Shown here one piece after another: positions 1 to 6,513 of a stretch of DNA of 64,000 nt (position 1 is its first letter; each line of letters opens with the position of its first letter). The stretch lies in contig LADO01000055.1 in NCBI GenBank assembly GCA_000961595.1, positions 85,089-149,088 of the forward strand, written 5' to 3'. The notes under the pieces are model-generated. The model made no database searches. It saw only the letters and a program-made list of their open reading frames with translations, and was not told where the DNA came from. This stretch comes from Peptococcaceae bacterium BRH_c4b. Its GTDB lineage: Bacteria; Bacillota; Desulfotomaculia; Desulfotomaculales; Desulfocucumaceae. The position numbers and the translations under genes are program-made.

Positions 1-1
1 G

Positions 2-481
2 ATTGACTCCCATAAATATAATTTTCAGGGCCGCAGCGTTATCTTCGGCGAGCCGGAGCTGGTTTACGCCATCGCCCGTACTTGTATGGAAAACGGTATT
101 TTCCCAGTATTGGCGGCCACTGGCAGCAAGGCCGCGAAACTTCACGGATTGTTGCTGCCACTCCTGGCGAGCAGCCCGGAACAAGCTGAAATATTACTCG
201 AAGCGGACTTCACCGGGATTAGGGAGAGGTGCAGGGAACTCAAGCCCAATATTGCCATAGGCCATTCGGATGGAAAATTTTTGACCGAAAGGGAGGGCAT
301 CCCCCTGGTCAGAATGGGGTTTCCTATTCACGACCAGGTAGGGGGACAGCGCCTTTTATCGGTAGGCTATGCCGGTACCACCATGTTTCTGGACCGGGTC
401 ACCAATACCTTGCTGGAACAAAAGCACAAAAACTACCGGGCTTCCATGTATGAAAAATATTATGCCCGGCCTGCCATCTGA
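2..481 (+). CDS. nifN: Nitrogenase-cofactor scaffold protein NifN, C-terminal part (cut by window start)
   Basis: The reading frame is open from base 2, so only about the last 160 residues are here. It carries the nitrogenase component 1 fold signature: an IFGEPELV strand, then GIFPVLAATGS, and near the end IPLVRMGFPIHDQVGG followed by VGYAGTTMF, as in NifN/NifK-type chains. NifEN is the scaffold on which the NifB product matures to the nitrogenase cofactor. nifB follows 65 bases downstream on the same strand, which fits NifN better than a structural NifK or AnfK chain, but the missing N-terminus leaves NifK/VnfN-like alternatives open. Confidence 0.75.
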   Translation: MDSHKYNFQGRSVIFGEPELVYAIARTCMENGIFPVLAATGSKAAKLHGLLLPLLASSPEQAEILLEADFTGIRERCRELKPNIAIGHSDGKFLTEREGIPLVRMGFPIHDQVGGQRLLSVGYAGTTMFLDRVTNTLLEQKHKNYRASMYEKYYARPAI

Positions 482-546
482 GAAATAATCAACGGAGATA
501 TTTACGAACCGGCTCGTCATAAAAAAACCTTATAAGGAAAGTTGGG

Positions 547-1497
547 GTGAAATTAATGGATTGCCAGTGCACCCGCAAAAAAAACCGGACAATCAATGAA
601 AGTGCCATGCCGGAAGAATTGTTGCGGCAAACAGATAGGCATCCCTGCTATTCTTTCGACGCTCACCACAAATACGCCAGAATGCACCTGCCTGTTGCCC
701 CGGCGTGTAATATTAGCTGTAATTATTGCAACCGCAAATATGATTGCGTAAATGAAAGCAGGCCCGGTGTGACCAGTGAGGTGCTTACTCCTTACGCAGC
801 CCTGGAGAAATTCAGCCTGGTCAAGGAAAAGCTGGATAATCTAAGTGTGGTGGGTATTGCCGGACCCGGTGACGCGCTGGCCAATTGGAATGACACCAGA
901 GATACCATTAAACTGATTAAACAGTCGGACCCTGGCATAATTTTCTGCCTGTCTACCAACGGGCTGCTGCTACCTGACCATGCCGGCGAGTTAGTAAGGC
1001 TGGGGGTACGGCATGTAACCGTGACGGTGAATTGTCTGGAGCCGGAAACCGGCGGCGAAATATATAAATTCGTCAATTACAAAGGAAAACTGTACGAGGG
1101 GTCCAAAGCAGCCGGCATATTGATTAATAATCAGTTGGAAGGAATTAAATACCTGACGGCTAACGAAGTAATGGTGAAGGTAAATATCGTCATGATAAAG
1201 GGTGTTAATGACGGCCAAATTCCCGATGTGGTAAAAAAAGTAAAGGAACTTGGAGTTTTTATCACTAACATTATGCCCCTTATACCTGCTCCGGGCAGCG
1301 CTTTTGCGGATTTTCCCCGCACCGATGCCAGAGAGCTGAAAAAAATGAGGGATATTTGCCAGTTTGAATTGAGACAAATGTATCATTGCCAGCAGTGCCG
1401 GGCGGATGCCATAGGCCTGTTAAGGGAGGATATCTCCCACCAGTTCAGAGGGGCTGTTGCCGGTAAAGATTCTCCCACCGTTCAAAAAGCTGTATAA
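547..1497 (+). CDS. nifB: Nitrogenase cofactor biosynthesis radical SAM protein NifB (short form)
   Basis: NifB fuses two 4Fe-4S clusters with a SAM-derived carbide to make NifB-co, the precursor of all nitrogenase cofactors. The radical SAM triad C-x3-C-x2-C is at residues 54, 58 and 61 (numbered from the GTG), preceded by the NifB-typical HPCYSFDAHHKYARMHLPVAP region; further Cys lie in CNRKYDC and near the end in YHCQQCRADAIG. At 316 residues it stops after the SAM domain and has no NifX-like C-terminal domain, like archaeal and many clostridial NifB. The GTG at 547 sits 7 bases after an AAGGA site; ATG 556 is the alternative start. It belongs to the nifN-nifB-ferredoxin-anfO unit. Confidence 0.93.
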   Translation: MKLMDCQCTRKKNRTINESAMPEELLRQTDRHPCYSFDAHHKYARMHLPVAPACNISCNYCNRKYDCVNESRPGVTSEVLTPYAALEKFSLVKEKLDNLSVVGIAGPGDALANWNDTRDTIKLIKQSDPGIIFCLSTNGLLLPDHAGELVRLGVRHVTVTVNCLEPETGGEIYKFVNYKGKLYEGSKAAGILINNQLEGIKYLTANEVMVKVNIVMIKGVNDGQIPDVVKKVKELGVFITNIMPLIPAPGSAFADFPRTDARELKKMRDICQFELRQMYHCQQCRADAIGLLREDISHQFRGAVAGKDSPTVQKAV

Positions 1498-1499
1498 AG

Positions 1500-1575
1500 T
1501 TGGGGACATTCCTTCGCAAAATTGTTAATAAGTAATGGATGTATTCATCTCAAGAAGGTGTGTCCCCTGACCTTA
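1500..1575. repeat. REP-like dispersed hairpin between nifB and the ferredoxin gene
   Basis: Arms GGGGACA...CCTTC and GAAGG..TGTCCCC face each other across about 45 bases. The same arm pair, with a 3-base loop, recurs inside the element at 15496-15669 (15562-15592). The short sequence identity between two distant intergenic sites marks it as a dispersed repeat rather than a gene-specific regulator. It splits nifB from the next gene of the operon. Confidence 0.55.
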
Positions 1576-1589
1576 GAAGGGGTGAGAAA

Positions 1590-1898
1590 ATGAACAAGCC
1601 TAAATACCATATTTTCGTTTGTACCAGTTCGCGGCCCAACGGGCAGCAAAAGGGTTTCTGCCATACCAAGTCTGCGGGGGATTTACTCAGCAACTTCATG
1701 GAGGAAATCGAAGAGAGGGGCCTGGGTGGAGAAGTTTTTGTTTCCAATACCGGATGTTTCGCCTTGTGTGAAAAAGGCCCTATCGTGGTTGTCTATCCGG
1801 ACAATGTGTGGTATGGTGCAGTATCGCCGGATGATGTGGAGGAAATTATGGATGAGCATATTGAGGGTGGCAAGCCGGTGAAACGCCTGGAATTATAG
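1590..1898 (+). CDS. (2Fe-2S) ferredoxin, thioredoxin-like fold
   Basis: A 102-residue protein of the thioredoxin-like [2Fe-2S] ferredoxin family (Shethna-I / C. pasteurianum 2Fe-2S type), which are commonly encoded in nif clusters and thought to serve as electron carriers for nitrogenase or its assembly. Cysteines lie in IFVCTSSRP, KGFCHT and NTGCFALCEKGP, the expected four-ligand pattern, followed by the conserved PDNVWYG. The ATG at 1590 has a GAAGGGG site just upstream; an earlier in-frame codon at 1539 lies inside the repeat and is disfavoured. It is 34 bases upstream of anfO. Confidence 0.85.
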   Translation: MNKPKYHIFVCTSSRPNGQQKGFCHTKSAGDLLSNFMEEIEERGLGGEVFVSNTGCFALCEKGPIVVVYPDNVWYGAVSPDDVEEIMDEHIEGGKPVKRLEL

Positions 1899-1931
1899 GC
1901 GATCGCCGCAACCCGGAGGGAGGAATGGTAA

Positions 1932-2570
1932 TTGCCCAGAGATATCGCGGTTTTTGTGGGAAAAAACGGCTCCACGGCTTCCCTGAACGAACCGGGAAAA
2001 TTGGTTGTTTACAGGAAAAAGAAAGGTAAATGGAGCATCATAAGGGAAAAGGACTTTACCCTGGCCAACTGCCCGGGTATGCAGGAACTGCGAAAAAAGA
2101 TGGGGGAAGCTCTTTTTTTCCTGAACGACTGTAAAACAATCGTGGGCTCCAACATAGTGGGAGTGCCGTATTTTGAGTTGGAAAAATCTGATTTCAGCAT
2201 CTGGGAGTTTGAAGGAAAGCCCGTGGAAATCCTTGACTATGTGCTGGAAAGGGAAGAAGAGGCGGAAACGGAAAAAGCCGGAGGGGAAGGCGTAAAACTT
2301 CAGACTGTTCCGGTGGAGGTATCTCCCGGCTGCTTCCGGTTGTCGCTGAAAGAAATCCAGGAAAGCGACACAGGCATTACCTCAAAACAGGCCTTGCTGC
2401 CTTTCCTGCGTAAGGGTAATTTTTATTCCCTTGAAGTGCTTTGCTCCCATATTCCTCCCTGGCTGGAGGCGGAAATGATCAGCGGTAACCTTACTGCAGA
2501 ATTTTCCAGAGTTGGTCCGGGGGAAATAAATATAACCATTACTAAAAAATGCTGCACCCAGTGTAATTAA
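1932..2570 (+). CDS. anfO: AnfO-like iron-only nitrogenase accessory protein
   Basis: The 212-residue protein begins IAVFVGKNGSTASLNEPGKLVVY, the hallmark opening of AnfO family proteins, which accompany Fe-only nitrogenase genes and whose exact role is not established. The middle contains KTIVGSNIVGVPYFELEK and IWEFEGKP, also family-like; a charged Glu-rich linker follows, and the tail ends CCTQCN, a possible metal-binding cluster of three Cys. The TTG start at 1932 is chosen because a GGAGGGAGG ribosome site ends about 9 bases before it. It is the last gene of the unit and is followed at once by a strong terminator. Family call is from recognition of the N-terminal pattern. Confidence 0.8.
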   Translation: MPRDIAVFVGKNGSTASLNEPGKLVVYRKKKGKWSIIREKDFTLANCPGMQELRKKMGEALFFLNDCKTIVGSNIVGVPYFELEKSDFSIWEFEGKPVEILDYVLEREEEAETEKAGGEGVKLQTVPVEVSPGCFRLSLKEIQESDTGITSKQALLPFLRKGNFYSLEVLCSHIPPWLEAEMISGNLTAEFSRVGPGEINITITKKCCTQCN

Positions 2571-2584
2571 TATTAAATAAATTT

Positions 2585-2648
2585 GGGCCGGGCCGACCGA
2601 TGGGGATATCATCTGGATACCCCCGGCGCCCGGCTGGCCCGGCCCTTT
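2585..2648 (+). terminator. Rho-independent terminator after anfO
   Basis: GGGCCGGGCC at 2585-2594 pairs perfectly with GGCCCGGCCC at 2636-2645, enclosing a secondary hairpin, and a T-rich run follows. It closes the nifN-anfO transcription unit. Confidence 0.85.
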
Positions 2649-2734
2649 AATTTTATATTTTACAATATTATGGCGTATCCTACAACATAGAAAGGATTTT
2701 TTTGATATGAAGGGCCTTCATAGCAGGTGTACAC

Positions 2735-3988
2735 ATGCAATCAACAGATCACATTAATGATTCTAACAAAATTTACAGTGTTATTAAAGATGAAAATATC
2801 ATCGTGCACTTTCAGCCACTTATCTCGGTTAAAAAAAGAAAGGTTATCGGGCTTGAGGCATTGTGCAGGGGGATTGATGCGGACTCGGGGGAAATGATTC
2901 CCCCGGGCATGCTATTCGATGATGCCAGGCGTGAGGGCATGATTATCGAGTTGGACAGGCTTTGCCGTAAAAAGGCCCTGGAAAAATACGCTGAGATTCA
3001 TGCTATTAATACGGATATTCTTTTATTTCTGAATTTTGACACATCCATAATAGATATGGGCGTGGTAGGCTCCGGAAATTTAATCAAGATGGTCAGCGAA
3101 TTGAATATAAACCCCAGCAATGTGGTTATAGAAATCGTGGAATCGAAGGTCAACGACGTTCCGGCACTGAAGGAGTTTATCATTAGGTACAAGGACTACG
3201 GTTTTCTCATAGCCCTGGACGATGTGGGGGCAGGTCATTCCAACCTGGACAGGATTTCGCTGGTGCGACCGGATATATTGAAAATAGACAGGCTTCTGCT
3301 TGGCGACTTGGATAAAAAATATTACAAACAGGAGACGTTTAAATCCCTGGTTAATCTGTCCAAAAAGATCGGCGCCCTGGTGGTGGCGGAAGGGGTGGAG
3401 AGCGAGGAGGAGGCAATTTGCGCCCTGGAACTGGGCGCCGATATGCTGCAGGGCTTTTATTTCGCCAGACCCGGGGAATTTACCGGCCAATCGCTGAACG
3501 GATTCGATCACAAAACAGACTATATGGCTGTTAAATACAAAAACCATATATACGAAAAAATACGTTCGGAAAGACAGAAGTTCGCCGAATATATGAAGAT
3601 TACTGACAGGATAATCGAAGAGCTATCCAGTACGGCCAGCCCGGAATTCGATTATGAGCTCGGCCATATAATTAACGAATATCTCTTCATGGAATGCATT
3701 TATATACTGGACTTAACGGGGGTACAGCTTACCGATACATACTGCAACAATTTCCGCCTTCTCCGGCATAAAAAACTGATCTTCAGCCCGGCCAGCAAAG
3801 GCACTGAGCATTCATTAAAGGACTACTATTATCTTTTTATTAACTCCGGGCAGAGCAAGTATACTACGGAGCCGTACATTTCATTGGCTTCCGGCAACCT
3901 CTGCATAACCGTGTCCTCTTTTTTTGCAGATGTTAATGGAAATCAATTCATATTGTGTATAGATTTTAACCAGGATTACCTTATCTAA
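2735..3988 (+). CDS. EAL-domain cyclic di-GMP phosphodiesterase
   Basis: Residues about 15-250 form an EAL domain that hydrolyses c-di-GMP to pGpG. Visible catalytic and metal-binding elements are GLEALCRG (the EAL Glu), LNFDTS, VIEIVES, the double Asp of LDDVGAGHS, LKIDRLL, AEGVES and LQGFYFA, so the enzyme looks active. The C-terminal 165 residues have no motif I can name; the length and layout (about 417 residues, cytoplasmic, no membrane segment) resemble YkuI, whose C-terminal half is a PAS-like sensor. ATG 2735 has an AGCAGGTG site upstream. It stands alone between the nif terminator and the nifV leader, so a nitrogen-fixation role is not implied. Confidence 0.9.
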   Translation: MQSTDHINDSNKIYSVIKDENIIVHFQPLISVKKRKVIGLEALCRGIDADSGEMIPPGMLFDDARREGMIIELDRLCRKKALEKYAEIHAINTDILLFLNFDTSIIDMGVVGSGNLIKMVSELNINPSNVVIEIVESKVNDVPALKEFIIRYKDYGFLIALDDVGAGHSNLDRISLVRPDILKIDRLLLGDLDKKYYKQETFKSLVNLSKKIGALVVAEGVESEEEAICALELGADMLQGFYFARPGEFTGQSLNGFDHKTDYMAVKYKNHIYEKIRSERQKFAEYMKITDRIIEELSSTASPEFDYELGHIINEYLFMECIYILDLTGVQLTDTYCNNFRLLRHKKLIFSPASKGTEHSLKDYYYLFINSGQSKYTTEPYISLASGNLCITVSSFFADVNGNQFILCIDFNQDYLI

Positions 3989-4040
3989 GGGTGTCCATTT
4001 TCCAGGCTGCAGTATTTAAATAACCGGGCCACCTGCATGA

Positions 4041-4300
4041 GCGAAATATTATCTCGCTAACAGCCTGTAAGATTCCGTCCTCGAAGGTCGGGGATAAACA
4101 GGCTGTAAAGCTCGAACTAAGTTCGCTCTAAGGGTTCGGTAGGGGAATAACCCCTTCCGAACCCAAGGCTCACTTATATCACGGTGCCGGAGGCTGCGGC
4201 CTTTTGCAGTTGCCCGTGTTTCCACGACACGACCCTGTCATGATGCCTGAAGATTTTCGCCACCGATAGTCCTAAAGCGGCGGAAGTCCCTTTTTTTAGA
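4041..4300 (+). ncRNA. Unidentified structured RNA / leader upstream of nifV
   Basis: This 333-base gene-free stretch contains at least four consecutive helices: GCGA/TCGC (4042-4057), a perfect 9-bp stem ACAGCCTGT/ACAGGCTGT (4060-4068 with 4098-4106) enclosing an inner hairpin, CGAAC/GTTCG (4113-4125), and a two-layer stem GGGTTCGG/CCGAACCC (4132-4139 with 4157-4164) enclosing GGGG/CCCC. GC-rich sequence and a T7 tract near 4290 follow, about 30 bases before the nifV start. I cannot match it to a riboswitch class I know (TPP, SAM, FMN, cobalamin, glycine, Moco, c-di-GMP, T-box consensus elements are absent). It could be a leader controlling nifV or an independent small RNA. Confidence 0.45.
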
Positions 4301-4321
4301 TAGCGGAATGGAGGAAAACCT

Positions 4322-5158
4322 GTGAAGGATTTGCTGCTGGTAGATACCACGCTCAGGGATGGAGAGCAAACGCCGGGCGTAATCTTTACACTGAGGGAAA
4401 AAGCCGTGATCGCCCGGTTGCTTGATTTATCCGGTGTGGATATAATCGAGGCGGGGGTTCCGGCTATGGGCGAAATCGAGCAGACGGCTTTGTTTTTTGT
4501 CAATAACCTTGGACTGGGAGCCAGAATAATTGCCTGGAACAGGATTGTGCTGGGCGATATTCAGGCCTCCCTGGCCTGTGGGGTAAAGGATATTCATATT
4601 TCTGCGCCGGTATCGGAAATACAGATTAAATACAAATTGGGCAAAACCAGACAATGGGTGCTGGACTGTACAAGGGGCGCCATAAGGTACGCCCTGGATT
4701 ATGGCTGCAAGGTATCGGTAGGGGCAGAGGATGCTTCTAGGGCCGATCCGATATTTCTGGAGGAATTTGCCCGGGCGGCCCGGGAGGCGGGCGCCGGACG
4801 ACTGAGGTACGCGGACACCGTCGGGGTGCTGCAGCCGTTATCGGCTTACGAGCAACTCTCCGCGCTGGCTGAAAAAAATATCATCGACCTCGAATTTCAC
4901 GGCCATAACGACTTCGGCATGGCCGTGGCTAATTCCATTGCTGCCGTAAGAGCCGGTGTAAAATATGTGGATACCACCGTAGGGGGACTGGGGGAAAGGG
5001 CCGGTAATACCGACATGAGAAAATTTATCCGGGCCGTGGGGCTCATTTCCGGCATTAGTTCCAAATGGAAATTCAACATTATGAATGAATTGGAGCGGTA
5101 TGTGGCACTGGCGGCCAACAGGACGGCCTCCCGGGAAAAAATTGTCCAGTCAGTATAA
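4322..5158 (+). CDS. nifV: Homocitrate synthase NifV, catalytic barrel only
   Basis: Condenses acetyl-CoA with 2-oxoglutarate to homocitrate, the organic ligand of FeMo-co and FeFe-co. The DRE-TIM metallolyase barrel is complete: DTTLRDGEQTPGV at the N-terminus, GAEDASRAD in the middle, the metal-binding HGHNDFGMA and DTTVGGLGERAGNT. At 278 residues it is about 100 shorter than Azotobacter-type NifV and lacks the C-terminal accessory region, recalling the divided NifV (alpha and omega chains) of Clostridium pasteurianum; no partner chain is visible here. The GTG at 4322 follows a GGAGG site. A related function (isopropylmalate or citramalate synthase) is less likely because of the nif context. 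Confidence 0.85.
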   Translation: MKDLLLVDTTLRDGEQTPGVIFTLREKAVIARLLDLSGVDIIEAGVPAMGEIEQTALFFVNNLGLGARIIAWNRIVLGDIQASLACGVKDIHISAPVSEIQIKYKLGKTRQWVLDCTRGAIRYALDYGCKVSVGAEDASRADPIFLEEFARAAREAGAGRLRYADTVGVLQPLSAYEQLSALAEKNIIDLEFHGHNDFGMAVANSIAAVRAGVKYVDTTVGGLGERAGNTDMRKFIRAVGLISGISSKWKFNIMNELERYVALAANRTASREKIVQSV

Positions 5159-5160
5159 AA

Positions 5161-5195
5161 ACCACCGGGTTACATAACATACACGGTGGTTTTTT
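5161..5195 (+). terminator. Rho-independent terminator after nifV
   Basis: ACCACCG (5161-5167) pairs with CGGTGGT (5184-5190), followed by five T. It begins two bases after the nifV stop codon. Confidence 0.85.
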
Positions 5196-5278
5196 CTGTG
5201 TTTTACGTCAGGAAAGTATATAACAATTTAAAAGCGTCAAAGTGACAGGGAATTATTTATAATTCCTTCCCTGACTCA

Positions 5279-5797
5279 CTAAACCCTATAAGCAGGTGGT
5301 TCTAAAACCCATCCTTTAAGCTGACCATAAACCAAATATTTATCATACATTTTTATTTCATCAATTAGAAACCTCTTGAACTCCTCCCTGAGCTCCGGTG
5401 ATGTAGATTGAATCATAGCTGATACATGAACAGGTATGAAACTTTGAATGCCGGCAAACACCCGCCTAAAGATATATTCATCATTCATAATTTCAGGATT
5501 TATAGTACTGGAAGAAGCAAAGGGAGGCCTTTTGGGTAGTGGTATTCCATACTTTACCATTAATTTTTCTAAATCGGAAGCCTGTTTCTTAAGTTCTTCG
5601 AGGCCTTTAATTAAAACTAACTTAAGGTCCGGGTCTCTTGCAAAATTCTCGAGCACCTGCGTTATTTCTATTACATCATAACGTGATATTACATGATCCC
5701 AAAGATGCCAGGCCGAATTTATATTAATTTCAGTTTGCAGATACTTTCTCGATTTCCCTATTTTTGTGATACTTTCAATTATCTCTAGCATTCTCAC
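5279..5797 (-). CDS. DUF3231-like helical protein, paralogue 1
   Basis: A 172-residue, largely helical protein with HLWDHVISRYDVIEITQ near residue 35, YGIPLPKRPP near 87 and an ending QLKGWVLEPPAYRV. These are the signatures I associate with the DUF3231 family of spore-formers, thought to adopt a ferritin-like four-helix bundle and sometimes linked to spore coat proteins; function is unknown. No signal peptide or membrane segment. The GTG start has a GAGAGGTG site 10 bases upstream. The neighbour at 5866-6384 is a same-length paralogue on the same strand, 68 bases upstream, so the pair arose by tandem duplication and is probably co-transcribed. Confidence 0.7.
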   Translation of the reverse strand: MRMLEIIESITKIGKSRKYLQTEININSAWHLWDHVISRYDVIEITQVLENFARDPDLKLVLIKGLEELKKQASDLEKLMVKYGIPLPKRPPFASSSTINPEIMNDEYIFRRVFAGIQSFIPVHVSAMIQSTSPELREEFKRFLIDEIKMYDKYLVYGQLKGWVLEPPAYRV

Positions 5798-5865
5798 GAA
5801 TTATACACCTCTCTTTGATTTATTTAACCTTTGGAAATAAAAGCAATCTAAATACAGAGTTAAAA

Positions 5866-6384
5866 CTAAACCCTATAAGCAGGTGGTTCGTTAATCCATC
5901 CTTTTAACTGTCCATATAGCAATAAATTATCAAAAGCATTAATTTCATCCAAAAATAAGCTTAATAATTTTTCTCTAAGTTTAGCCGAAGTAGTCTGAAC
6001 CAGTGCTGAAGAGTAGATATATAAATAGATTTGAATTCCAGAAAACACGCGTTTAAAAATATATTCATCCGTAATAACTTCAAGATTGTTTGCAGTTTTT
6101 GAACCTGCAGGAGGTTTTTTAGGTAATGGTATACCGTATTTGTCGCTTATTTCCTCCAGTTGGGCTACTTGTTGCTCAATATATTTAAGAATACTATTTA
6201 AAACCAATTTCAGTTCCGCGTCATTTGCAAAGTTATGAGAAATTTGGATCATTTCTATAATGTCATATCGTGAAGTTAAGAGATTCCAAAGATGTCCTGC
6301 TTCAAATACATTAATCTCCCTTTGTAAATCGAGTGTTGTTTGCCCAAGGTCTGCTATTTTTTCAATTTGTTCTAATATCTTCAC
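5866..6384 (-). CDS. DUF3231-like helical protein, paralogue 2
   Basis: Same length (172 residues) and same landmark motifs as the downstream gene: HLWNLLTSRYDIIEMIQ, YGIPLPKKPP, DEYIFKRVFSGIQ and the C-terminal QLKGWINEPPAYRV. The two sequences diverge elsewhere, so the duplication is not recent. GTG start behind a GGAAAGGAAG site. First gene of the two-gene minus-strand unit; its upstream region runs into the start region of the divergent RHS gene. DUF3231 membership is recognised from the motifs; a biochemical role cannot be stated. Confidence 0.7.
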   Translation of the reverse strand: MKILEQIEKIADLGQTTLDLQREINVFEAGHLWNLLTSRYDIIEMIQISHNFANDAELKLVLNSILKYIEQQVAQLEEISDKYGIPLPKKPPAGSKTANNLEVITDEYIFKRVFSGIQIYLYIYSSALVQTTSAKLREKLLSLFLDEINAFDNLLLYGQLKGWINEPPAYRV

Positions 6385-6513
6385 TTAAATCTTCCTTTCC
6401 TTCGCAAATTGCGGGTCGAAATAGGCGACCAGAATTAATCGAATGACGTTTTTGGTATCCGTTGAAGAGTATTATCGCCGGGGAAAAGAAAATATATTCC
6501 CTGATCTTTTCGG

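Noticed and set aside
991..1386. 131-residue minus-strand frame opposite nifB
   Set aside because: No ribosome site, overlaps a clear radical SAM gene on the other strand.
4041..4300. T-box, SRP RNA, RNase P, tmRNA or known riboswitch
   Set aside because: The diagnostic consensus elements of these RNAs were looked for and are not present.
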